Source of the DNA: Bacteroidales bacterium
GTDB taxonomy: Bacteria > Bacteroidota > Bacteroidia > Bacteroidales > UBA932
Length of the DNA stretch: 52,029 nucleotides
Reading direction: 5' to 3'
NCBI GenBank assembly: GCA_017450165.1
Contig: JAFSWO010000028.1
Span: forward strand, 1-52,029
A program made the position numbers and the translations under genes. The notes beneath the pieces are model-generated. The model did no database searches, was not told the DNA's origin, and saw nothing but the letters and a program-made list of their open reading frames with translations. This document shows positions 17,212 to 24,330 of the stretch, one piece after another (position 1 is the first letter of the stretch; the number at the start of each line of letters is the position of its first letter).

Positions 17212-17925
17212 ATGAAAGCACTCAAACTTATCGCACTGTGCGCTGCATCCGCAGCGATCCTGTGCTCCTGCTGCGGCGGCAAAAGCGCCAGCGGCAGCCA
17301 GCCGAAAGGCATCACCCGCGAAGATGTAAAGAACGCCAGCTACATGATTGGCTACAACTTCGGCCAGATTCTCAAGGGCAACAACTTTGGCCCGATGGAC
17401 ATGGCTCAGATCAACAAGGGCATCAAGGACGCTTGCGCCGATGTTGAACTGGATCAGGAACTTTTCTATCAGACCCTCAACGGCTTCCTCGAGAAACGCG
17501 CAAACGTTCAGAAGGAAGAGAACGAGGCTAAGGCAGCTGCCTTCTTCGAGAAGAACAGCAAGGAATCGGGTGTCGTCACCACTGAATCCGGTCTGCAGTA
17601 CAAAGTGGTCCGCGAAGGTAACGGCGTATTCCCCACTTCTCTTACCGACAAGGTAGAGGTCAACTACGAAGGCAAGAACCTCGAGGGCGAGGTCTTCGAC
17701 TCCTCCTACGAGCGCGGTGAGAGCGTCACCTTTGGCCTGAACCAGGTCATCAAGGGTTGGGGCGAAGGTCTCCAGCACATTGACGAAGGCGGCGAAATCC
17801 TCCTCTGGATCCCCGCAGAACTCGCATACGGCGAGCGTGGTGCCGGCGAAAAGATTCAGCCGGGTGCAGCTATCCACTTCCGCGTGGAACTGATCAAGAT
17901 CGTCAAGGACGAAGAGGCAAAGTAA
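17212..17925 (+). CDS. FKBP-type peptidyl-prolyl cis-trans isomerase (lipoprotein)
   Basis: A 237-residue isomerase that speeds prolyl bond rotation during folding of envelope proteins. The signal peptide ends in a lipobox with Cys20 (LCSC), so the mature protein is probably lipid-anchored in the periplasm. An N-terminal helical dimerisation region (about 35-120) precedes the FKBP domain (about 135-232), which shows YEGKNLEGEVFDSSYERGE, VIKGWGEGL and the ending IHFRVELIKI. The layout matches FkpA/Mip-type proteins. Its 3' end overlaps miaA on the opposite strand by 23 bases. Confidence 0.93.
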   Translation: MKALKLIALCAASAAILCSCCGGKSASGSQPKGITREDVKNASYMIGYNFGQILKGNNFGPMDMAQINKGIKDACADVELDQELFYQTLNGFLEKRANVQKEENEAKAAAFFEKNSKESGVVTTESGLQYKVVREGNGVFPTSLTDKVEVNYEGKNLEGEVFDSSYERGESVTFGLNQVIKGWGEGLQHIDEGGEILLWIPAELAYGERGAGEKIQPGAAIHFRVELIKIVKDEEAK

Positions 17926-18769
17926 GCCAGGAGATTTCGGGGTCGCGGGCCCAGTAGGTCAGCTGTTTCTTGGCATAGTGGCGCGTATTGCGCTTGATGA
18001 GCCGGACAGCCTCCTCCAAGGGATACTCCCCGTCGAAATAGCCGAACAACTCGCGATAACCCACAGTATTGAGAGCGCTCAGGTTGCGATAAGGAAGCAG
18101 CCTGCCGGCCTCTTCTTCCAGCCCCTCCGCCATCATTTGATCCACGCGGGCATCGATACGCGCATAAAGTTCCTCGCGGGGGCGCGTAAGGCCGATCTTG
18201 CGGATGGAGAAGGGACGCTCCTTGCGCGTGCCGCTCCGGAATTCCGAATAGGGACGGCCGGTGGCGATGCAGACCTCCAGGGCGCGGACGATGCGCTGCC
18301 GGTTTGCCGGATCGATCCGATCGGCCGTAACCGGATCCAGCCGGCGCAGCTCATGGCGGAGCGGGGCGAGCCCCTCTTTTTCCAGACGCTCGATCAGGGT
18401 GGCGCGCAGCTGTGGATCCGTATCCGGGAAGTCATCCAGCCCGTTGCAGAGGGCATCGATATAGAGCCCCGAACCGCCGGCCATCACCAGTGTATCGTGG
18501 GTTTTGAAAAGATCTTCCAGCAGCGATAGCGCCTCTACTTCGTAGCGGCCGGCGGTATAGTTATCCGTAATGGAATGGGAAGCGATGAAGTAGTGCCGGA
18601 CACGCGCAAGCTGCTCGTCGCTCGGGCGGGCGGTACCGATCCGCATTTCGCGGAAAATCTGCCGGGAATCGCAGGAGATGACGGGAGAGCCGTATTTCAG
18701 CGCCAGGTCGATGCTGTAATCCGTCTTGCCGACGGCCGTGGGGCCGAGTACGATGAGGAGTTCGGACAT
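17903..18769 (-). CDS. miaA: tRNA dimethylallyltransferase MiaA
   Basis: A 288-residue enzyme that adds a dimethylallyl group to A37 of tRNAs reading UNN codons. The P-loop GPTAVGKT lies at residues 9-16, followed by DSRQIFREMRIGTARP, MAGGSGLYIDALCNG and the C-terminal QLTYWARD region (in order KRNTRHYAKKQLTYW), all MiaA hallmarks. The length is slightly short but complete. It starts 5 bases after the stop of the pRiA4b-like gene, so the two are probably cotranscribed from the promoter at 19335-19365. Its tail overlaps the FKBP gene tail by 23 bases. Confidence 0.95.
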   Translation of the reverse strand: MSELLIVLGPTAVGKTDYSIDLALKYGSPVISCDSRQIFREMRIGTARPSDEQLARVRHYFIASHSITDNYTAGRYEVEALSLLEDLFKTHDTLVMAGGSGLYIDALCNGLDDFPDTDPQLRATLIERLEKEGLAPLRHELRRLDPVTADRIDPANRQRIVRALEVCIATGRPYSEFRSGTRKERPFSIRKIGLTRPREELYARIDARVDQMMAEGLEEEAGRLLPYRNLSALNTVGYRELFGYFDGEYPLEEAVRLIKRNTRHYAKKQLTYWARDPEISWLTLPLRP

Positions 18770-18774
18770 CGGAC

Positions 18775-19311
18775 TTAGTCTTCTTGGCCGAAGTCTTCGT
18801 CTACCAACAGTTCGCCGTCTTCGTCGCCGTCATTCTCCTCCTCGTCTTCGTCCTCATCGTCGTCATCCACGCCGGGATGAGAAGGCTTGACGGGCACATA
18901 GGGCTCCGGATCCACGTAGCGGGCGAACTGGTCGGGAGTATCCCCTTTCCCGTCCAACTGGGCGGGATAGACTTCACGCGGGTTGAAGAGTTCTTCTCCC
19001 AGAATGGTGACAGAGAGGTAGCGGCGGCTGTGCATCTCAAAGATGTAGCGGATTTCCGCAGCCTCGCGCCCGGCGAGATCGGCAAAGGTGATGCGATCCA
19101 TGGAGCCGTCGCCCAAGTCGAAGAGGCAATAGCGGCCCTGACGGGCACCGGCAGCGTCGCGGCTCTCGAAATAGACCATCTGGTCCGGATCGAATCCGTA
19201 CTGGTTGTCAATAAACGCGTGGAAAGCGAAAAGGCTCATCTCGGCCTTGACGGCATATTCGCGGAAGAAGATTTTGCTCTCGGGGAGCGTGACGCGTACG
19301 CGGTACAACAT
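18775..19311 (-). CDS. Plasmid pRiA4b ORF-3-like protein with acidic tail
   Basis: A 178-residue protein whose N-terminal 100 residues (MLYRVRVTLPESKIFFREYA, then FHAFIDNQYGFDPDQMVYFES) resemble the pRiA4b ORF-3-like family found in many Bacteroidetes. The biochemical role of the family is not established. The last 30 or so residues are almost entirely Asp and Glu, giving a strongly acidic, probably unfolded tail. Similar domains occur in transposon passengers, but nothing mobile surrounds this copy. It precedes miaA in the same direction. Expression is likely driven by the minus-strand promoter at 19335-19365. Confidence 0.6.
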   Translation of the reverse strand: MLYRVRVTLPESKIFFREYAVKAEMSLFAFHAFIDNQYGFDPDQMVYFESRDAAGARQGRYCLFDLGDGSMDRITFADLAGREAAEIRYIFEMHSRRYLSVTILGEELFNPREVYPAQLDGKGDTPDQFARYVDPEPYVPVKPSHPGVDDDDEDEDEEENDGDEDGELLVDEDFGQED

Positions 19312-19330
19312 AGGGCAACTCGATAATACG

Positions 19331-19362
19331 ATTGCAAATCTACGAAAATTGCCGTACTTTTA
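19331..19362 (+). promoter_or_regulatory. Promoter for the YigZ-family gene
   Basis: A TTG (19332-19334) followed after 20 bases by TACTTTTA (19355-19362), close to the Bacteroidetes -33/-7 pattern. The start codon follows 8 bases later, so the leader would be very short or absent. Confidence 0.45.
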
Positions 19363-19365
19363 CAA
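19335..19365 (-). promoter_or_regulatory. Promoter for the pRiA4b-like gene and miaA
   Basis: On the minus strand TTG (plus positions 19363-19365) is followed by 20 bases and TAGATTTG (plus 19335-19342), a full -7 match. The gene starts 24 bases downstream. The site interleaves with the plus-strand promoter at 19331-19362. Confidence 0.65.
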
Positions 19366-19370
19366 CATCA

Positions 19371-19982
19371 ATGTACGAAGAAAATCACATCCCCACCGAC
19401 CGCTACCGCAGCATCGAAGCCCCGGCGACCGGGGTTTACAAAGACAACGGGAGCAAGTTCCTCGCCTTCGCCTATCCGGTGGAGACGGAGGAGCAGGCCA
19501 AGGAGCGGATTGCCGCGCTGCGCAAGGAGTACTTCGATGCGCGCCACCACTGCTACGCCTACCGGATCGGGCTGGATGGCGCCATCTGGCGGGCCAACGA
19601 CGACGGGGAGCCCTCCTCCACCGCGGGCCGGCCCATCCTGGGACAGTTGCTCTCTGCGGAGCTCAGCGACGTACTTGTGGTGGTAGTCCGCTACTTTGGC
19701 GGCGTGAAGCTGGGCGTACCGGGACTCATCAAGGCCTACAAGACGGCGACGGCCGATGCCCTCGCCGCTGCGCGGATCGTTGAAAAAACCGCCTGCGCCA
19801 CCTGCCGGATCGGCTTCGATTACACCCGGATGAACGACGTGATGAAAATCGTCAAGGATTGGAATCTCCAGGTCCTTTCGCAGCAATTCGAGAACAGTTG
19901 CGAAATCACTGTAAAAGTGGGACTTGCAAAGGTAGATGCGCTCAGCGAAGCGCTCCGCTGGGCCAATGTCGAAATATTTTGA
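19371..19982 (+). CDS. YigZ/IMPACT family protein
   Basis: A 203-residue protein of the UPF0029/IMPACT family. The N-terminal domain (about 15-125) has the pattern SKFLAFAYPV, then DDGEPSSTAGRPIL and VVVRYFGGVKLGVPGLIKAY, which are strong family signatures; a small C-terminal domain follows. Eukaryotic IMPACT controls the kinase GCN2; bacterial YigZ function is not firmly known. ATG at 19371 is chosen over an upstream TTG because that codon would fall in the promoter. The stop codon overlaps the -33 box of the serC promoter. Confidence 0.88.
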   Translation: MYEENHIPTDRYRSIEAPATGVYKDNGSKFLAFAYPVETEEQAKERIAALRKEYFDARHHCYAYRIGLDGAIWRANDDGEPSSTAGRPILGQLLSAELSDVLVVVVRYFGGVKLGVPGLIKAYKTATADALAAARIVEKTACATCRIGFDYTRMNDVMKIVKDWNLQVLSQQFENSCEITVKVGLAKVDALSEALRWANVEIF

Positions 19983-20009
19983 CAACTGGCGGAATTCTTA
20001 CTATCTTTG
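19978..20009 (+). promoter_or_regulatory. Strong Bacteroidetes-type promoter for serC-serA-DUF1015
   Basis: TTTG (19978-19981), a 20-base spacer and TATCTTTG (20002-20009) match the -33/-7 consensus fully. The transcript should start near 20015, leaving a leader of about 45 bases. The leader holds two direct TTTAAAC copies (20032-20038, 20042-20048). Confidence 0.8.
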
Positions 20010-20061
20010 CCCTAATATCCGTAACTATTGTTTTAAACAACTTTAAACTGTTCATTACTAT

Positions 20062-21135
20062 ATGAAAAAAGCGTACAACTTCAATGCCGGCCCGTGCGTT
20101 CTGCCGCAGGCTGCCATCGACGGTTCCATCGATGCCCTCAAGGACTTCGCAGGCACCGGAATGTCGGTAATATGTGTTTCTCACCGTTCCAAGGAGTGGG
20201 ATGCCGTTATGGCTGAGACCCGTGCCCTCTGGCGCGAACTGCTCCACATCCCCGAGAACTATGAAATCCTCTTCCTCGGCGGCGGTGCATCCCTTCAGTT
20301 CCTGATGGTTCCGATGAACCTGCTCGAGAACAAGGCTGCCTACCTGGAAACCGGTGTCTGGGCAAAGAAAGCTCTCAAAGAGGCCAAAGGCCTGGGCAAC
20401 GCTGTCTGCGTAGCTTCTTCTGCCGATAAGGTTTATAACTACATTCCGAAGGGCTACGAAATCCCGAAGGACGCCGACTACTTCCATATCACGACCAACA
20501 ACACCATCTACGGTACCGAGATCAAGCACGATATCGACTGCCCGGTGAACCTCGTCGCTGACATGTCGTCCGATATCATGAGCCGCCCGGTGGACGTCTC
20601 CAAATACGCCCTCATCTACGGTGGTGCGCAGAAGAACGTAGGCCCTGCCGGCGTTACCTTCGTCATCATCCGCAAGGACATCCTGGGCAAGGTGACCCGT
20701 TACCTCCCTACGATGCTCAACTATCAAACCCATATCGATGGTGAGTCAATGTTCAACACCCCGCCGGTATTCTCCATCTACGTGATGAAAGAGACCCTCA
20801 AGTGGCTCAAGAGCATCGGTGGCGTCGAGGCAATCCACAAACTCAACGTCGAGAAGGCAAAGATGCTCTACGATGAAATCGACCGCAACTCCCTCTTCGT
20901 CGGTACCGCAGAGAAGGAAGACCGTTCCATCATGAACGTCTGCTTCGTCATGGCTCCCGGCAAGGAGGCGCTCCAGGATGAATTCATGGAGTTTGCAAAG
21001 GCTCGCGGCATGGTGGGTATCAAGGGCCACCGCAGTGTCGGCGGCTTCCGCGCATCCCTCTACAACGCTTGCCCGAAAGAGGCTGTCGAGGCACTCATCG
21101 CCACGATGCAGGAATTCGAAAAACTCCACAAATAA
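20062..21135 (+). CDS. serC: Phosphoserine aminotransferase
   Basis: A 357-residue PLP-dependent enzyme that converts 3-phosphohydroxypyruvate to phosphoserine in serine synthesis. It opens with [14 protein letters not shown], the SerC N-terminal signature, and carries the PLP-binding lysine in [32 protein letters not shown] and the C-terminal [15 protein letters not shown] are also typical. It is the first gene of a three-gene unit with serA 12 bases downstream, under the promoter at 19978-20009. Serine made here also supplies glycine and one-carbon units for the purine pathway. Confidence 0.97.
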   Translation: MKKAYNFNAGPCVLPQAAIDGSIDALKDFAGTGMSVICVSHRSKEWDAVMAETRALWRELLHIPENYEILFLGGGASLQFLMVPMNLLENKAAYLETGVWAKKALKEAKGLGNAVCVASSADKVYNYIPKGYEIPKDADYFHITTNNTIYGTEIKHDIDCPVNLVADMSSDIMSRPVDVSKYALIYGGAQKNVGPAGVTFVIIRKDILGKVTRYLPTMLNYQTHIDGESMFNTPPVFSIYVMKETLKWLKSIGGVEAIHKLNVEKAKMLYDEIDRNSLFVGTAEKEDRSIMNVCFVMAPGKEALQDEFMEFAKARGMVGIKGHRSVGGFRASLYNACPKEAVEALIATMQEFEKLHK

Positions 21136-21147
21136 ACCGCTGCCGTC

Positions 21148-22071
21148 ATGAAAGTTCTCGTAGCAACTGAGAAGCCTTTTGCAAAGGCAGCTGTCGATGG
21201 CAGTCGCGCCATCGTCGAGAAAGCAGGTCACGAACTCGCTCTCCTCGAGAAATATACCGATGTGGAACAGTTCTTTGCCGCAGTGGCAGACGCTGACGCG
21301 CTGATCGTCCGTTCGGACAAGGTCACCGCCGATGTCATCGCACATGCCAAGAAACTAAAGATCGTCGTCCGCGCCGGTGCGGGTTACGACAACCTCGATT
21401 TGGCTGCCTGCACGGCTGCCGGTGTCGTTGCCATGAACACCCCGGGCCAGAACTCCAACGCAGTGGCTGAGCTGGCTATCGGCCTGATGATCTACATGAG
21501 CCGCAACCAGTTCACCCCGGGCACCGGCCGTGAACTCAAGGGCAAGACCGTGGGTATCCACGCATACGGCAATGTCGGCCGCCTGGTGGCTATGATCGCC
21601 AAGAACGGTTTCGGCATGAACGTCATCGCTTTCGACCCGTTCGTTCCTGCCGAGAAGATGGCTGCTGACGGCGTGAAGGCTGTCGGCTCCATCGAAGAAC
21701 TCTACGCTGGTGCAGATTTCCTCTCGCTCCACATCCCTGCAACCGCAGAAACCAAGGGTTCTATCGGTTACAAGCTCGTCTCCAAGATGCCGAAGGGTGC
21801 CTGCCTCGTGAACACCGCCCGCAAGGAGGTGATCAACGAAGCCGAACTGCTTGAGGTGCTCGCAGAGCGTGAAGACCTTAAGTATGTCACCGATATCGCT
21901 GCAGAGCGCATGGCCGAGCTGAAGGAAAAATTCGGCAACCGCGTTTTCGCAACCCCCAAGAAGCAGGGCGCAGAGACCGCAGAGGCCAACATCAACGCCG
22001 GCCTGGCAGCCGCTAACCAGATTTGCGACTTCTTCGCAACGGGTAACCGCAAGTTCCAGGTCAACAAGTAA
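21148..22071 (+). CDS. serA: D-3-phosphoglycerate dehydrogenase (short form, Lys in place of catalytic His)
   Basis: A 307-residue D-isomer hydroxyacid dehydrogenase that oxidises 3-phosphoglycerate, the first step of serine synthesis. The NAD-binding motif GIHAYGNVGR spans 137-145, with Arg225 (NTARKEV) and Glu253 (IAAERM) as catalytic-site residues. Where most family members have the catalytic His, this protein reads TPKKQGAETAEAN, so Lys271 or Lys272 probably substitutes; a lysine type of PGDH is known, for example in Entamoeba histolytica. It has no ACT or ASB regulatory domain, so feedback inhibition by serine through an ACT domain is not expected. It follows serC and precedes the DUF1015 gene by 6 bases. 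Confidence 0.92.
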   Translation: MKVLVATEKPFAKAAVDGSRAIVEKAGHELALLEKYTDVEQFFAAVADADALIVRSDKVTADVIAHAKKLKIVVRAGAGYDNLDLAACTAAGVVAMNTPGQNSNAVAELAIGLMIYMSRNQFTPGTGRELKGKTVGIHAYGNVGRLVAMIAKNGFGMNVIAFDPFVPAEKMAADGVKAVGSIEELYAGADFLSLHIPATAETKGSIGYKLVSKMPKGACLVNTARKEVINEAELLEVLAEREDLKYVTDIAAERMAELKEKFGNRVFATPKKQGAETAEANINAGLAAANQICDFFATGNRKFQVNK

Positions 22072-22077
22072 TCGCGT

Positions 22078-23376
22078 ATGGTCAAAGTAAAACCTTTTGC
22101 TGCCATCCGTCCTCCGAAGGCCATCGCCAAGGAGGTCTCGGCACGCCCCTACGATGTGATGAACTCCGTCGAGGCCCGTGCGGAAGCCGGCGAGAAATCG
22201 CTGCTCCACATCACCAAGCCGGAGATTGACTTCGAACCGATTGCCGGTGAGCACGAGCAGCGCACCTATGACAAGGCCGTGGCCAACTACAAGCTCTGGA
22301 AAGAGCGCGGCTGGCTTGCGCGCGACGCCAAGGAGTGCTACTACGTCTATGCGCAGACCATGGAAGGCCGTACGCAGTACGGTATCATCCTCTGCGCCAA
22401 CACGGACGACTATGCAACCGGTGCCATCAAGAAACATGAGCTGACCCGCAAGGAGAAAGAGGACGACCGCATGATCCACGTCCGCATCCAGAACGCGAAC
22501 ATCGAACCGGTCTTCTTTGCTTATCCGGACAACCCCGAGATCGACGCCATCATGTTCCGCTACATTTCCCACGTTCCGGAGTACGACTTTGTCGCCGACG
22601 AAGACGGCTTCGGCCACAAACTGTGGGTGATTGACGACGATCGGGACATCCGGCGCATCACGGAGATCTTTGCAGGCATTCCGGCATTCTATGTGGCCGA
22701 CGGTCACCACCGCACCGCTGCTGCGGCACGCGTGGGCGCCGAGAAGCGCAGCCAGAATCCCAAGCATACCGGCAACGAAGAGTACAACTACTTCATGGCC
22801 GTCTGCTTCCCGGACAATCAGCTGAAGATTATCGACTACAACCGCGTGGTGAAAGATCTCAACGGCCTGACCGGCAAACAGTTCTTCGAGGCTCTCCAGA
22901 AGGATTTCATCGTGGAATGCAAGTGCGACTGCACCAAGGACGGCGGGAAATGCGACTGCGAACTGCCGTGCCACTGCAAGTGCTCCGAGCCATACAAACC
23001 CTCTGGTCTGCACAATTTCTCGATGTATTTTGAAGGTGTCTGGTACTCGCTCACCGCGAAACCCGGTACCTACAACGACGCAGACCCAATCGGCGTGCTC
23101 GATGTCACCATCCTCTCAAACCTTGTCTTTGACAAGATCCTGAACCTCGGTGACCTGCGCACCTCCAACCGCATCGACTTCGTAGGTGGTATCCGCGGTC
23201 TCGGCGAACTGAAGAAGCGCGTGGACAGCGGCGAGATGGTCGTTGCCTTTGCGCTTTACCCGGTCTCCATGCAACAGCTGATCAACATTGCCGACACCGG
23301 CAACATCATGCCGCCGAAGACCACCTGGTTCGAGCCGAAACTCCGCAGCGGCCTCGCCATCCACGAACTGGACTAA
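22078..23376 (+). CDS. DUF1015 family protein with cysteine-cluster insert
   Basis: A 432-residue protein of the DUF1015 family, whose biochemical activity is unknown to me. The N-terminus VKPFAAIRPP and the central FYVADGHHRTAAAARVGAE are family signatures. It sits directly after serC-serA, an arrangement that I recall from other Bacteroidetes and that suggests a role linked to serine metabolism. Unusually, residues 281-302 hold eight cysteines (C281, 283, 285, 292, 294, 298, 300, 302) in CxC pairs, which looks like a metal-binding insert. The rest of the protein has a normal composition. Confidence 0.85.
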   Translation: MVKVKPFAAIRPPKAIAKEVSARPYDVMNSVEARAEAGEKSLLHITKPEIDFEPIAGEHEQRTYDKAVANYKLWKERGWLARDAKECYYVYAQTMEGRTQYGIILCANTDDYATGAIKKHELTRKEKEDDRMIHVRIQNANIEPVFFAYPDNPEIDAIMFRYISHVPEYDFVADEDGFGHKLWVIDDDRDIRRITEIFAGIPAFYVADGHHRTAAAARVGAEKRSQNPKHTGNEEYNYFMAVCFPDNQLKIIDYNRVVKDLNGLTGKQFFEALQKDFIVECKCDCTKDGGKCDCELPCHCKCSEPYKPSGLHNFSMYFEGVWYSLTAKPGTYNDADPIGVLDVTILSNLVFDKILNLGDLRTSNRIDFVGGIRGLGELKKRVDSGEMVVAFALYPVSMQQLINIADTGNIMPPKTTWFEPKLRSGLAIHELD

Positions 23377-23404
23377 ACGTTGTTGTGTCAGAGGCCCGGT
23401 CGGC

Positions 23405-23513
23405 CTTGGCACTTAACAAGCTTAGTACCAGCTATTTACTCAAAGTGCTACCCCCTAAAACTAGGGGTAGCTCTTTAATTTATCGGCTGAGTATCAAAGA
23501 GTTAAGTGCCAAG
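23405..23513. repeat. Nested palindrome between convergent genes (REP-like hairpin)
   Basis: Perfect 13-bp arms CTTGGCACTTAAC (23405-23417) and GTTAAGTGCCAAG (23501-23513) enclose a second stem, GCTACCCC (23447-23454) with GGGGTAGC (23464-23471). The inner loop includes CTAAAACTA. The intervening parts are partly complementary too, so the whole 109 bases can fold into one long imperfect hairpin. It lies between the DUF1015 gene and the oppositely directed yfiH-like gene and could end transcription from both sides. There is no T tract. Confidence 0.65.
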
Positions 23514-23516
23514 CCA

Positions 23517-24227
23517 TTATCCTATCAGCCGGATGGCGGTGACAGTGCGGCCGCAGTCAGGGCTGTCGCGGCGGGCCGACCAAAAACGCGGATCGGCATA
23601 GGAACTGATGCCGACAACCGTAATCCGGGAAGCGGGGACCCCCACGCACTCGAGCAGCCAGCGGTTGGCTTCCCACAGATCGATATGCAGACCGCCCTGC
23701 ATGGTTCCCGGAACGCGAGGACCGTCATCGCGCAGGATCTGCGACATCGGGAACCCTTCGCCGGAAAACCGTTCTGCCACCTCCTCCCCCACCTGAAAGG
23801 CATCGGGGCCGATACCCGGCCCGATCAGGGCATATACATCCCTGGGATCGGTCCCAAAATGAACGGCCATTGAGCCGAGTGTCTTGCAGGAGATTCTGGC
23901 CACCGTTCCCTTCCACCCCGAGTGCACCGCTGCGACGACCCGTCGAACCGGATCATAAAGCAATACCGGAATACAATCGGCCGTCCGGACCCCGATCCCG
24001 AATCCCTCGAGCGAAGTCACAATGGCGTCACATCCGTGAAGCCGCGTCCGGGCATGCGTCGGCTTTTCGACGATCGCCACCCGGTCACCGTGAACCTGCA
24101 AAGGCTGAAGAACGGGCCATGCAAGACCTGAAGCGGGTGCCGAACGACGCGGGACGCCGTTTGGCCGAAGCGTGGAAAAGGCTTCCACTCCCGGGTGCAA
24201 GTCATATTTTAACAGATTGTAATCCAT
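23517..24227 (-). CDS. YfiH-family laccase-domain protein (purine nucleoside phosphorylase / polyphenol oxidase)
   Basis: A 236-residue protein of the YfiH/LACC1/PgeF family. The conserved zinc-site residues appear as His in QVHGDRV, Cys in RTADCIPVL and His in AAVHSGWKG. Members have been reported to be purine nucleoside phosphorylase/adenosine deaminase enzymes and, as PgeF, to edit peptidoglycan; which applies here is not known. The ATG at 24227 is chosen, beginning MDYNLLKYDL; an upstream GTG would add 21 residues across the promoter. It is transcribed divergently from the sugar permease. Confidence 0.88.
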   Translation of the reverse strand: MDYNLLKYDLHPGVEAFSTLRPNGVPRRSAPASGLAWPVLQPLQVHGDRVAIVEKPTHARTRLHGCDAIVTSLEGFGIGVRTADCIPVLLYDPVRRVVAAVHSGWKGTVARISCKTLGSMAVHFGTDPRDVYALIGPGIGPDAFQVGEEVAERFSGEGFPMSQILRDDGPRVPGTMQGGLHIDLWEANRWLLECVGVPASRITVVGISSYADPRFWSARRDSPDCGRTVTAIRLIG

Positions 24228-24233
24228 CCCTGA

Positions 24234-24241
24234 CAAAGTTA
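24234..24241 (-). promoter_or_regulatory. -7 box for the YfiH-family gene
   Basis: The minus strand reads TAACTTTG, a full -7 match. It lies only 6 bases before the ATG, so the transcript would be nearly leaderless. No -33 match at the standard distance. Confidence 0.4.
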
Positions 24242-24262
24242 GCAAAATACAACGGAAGTTCC

Positions 24263-24270
24263 TACATTTG
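24263..24270 (+). promoter_or_regulatory. -7 box for the sugar permease operon
   Basis: TACATTTG matches TAnnTTTG, 60 bases before the permease ATG. The -33 region is weak. The predicted leader contains a hairpin CCGTGC-GCA-GCACGG at 24278-24292. Confidence 0.5.
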
Positions 24271-24330
24271 TGGTTTACCGTGCGCAGCACGGCACTGGAT
24301 TTGCAACCGAATACAAATCAACAAAATACT

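Noticed and set aside
21355..23013. 552-codon minus-strand open frame across serA and the DUF1015 gene
   Set aside because: Antisense shadow of two supported genes; no recognisable motif.
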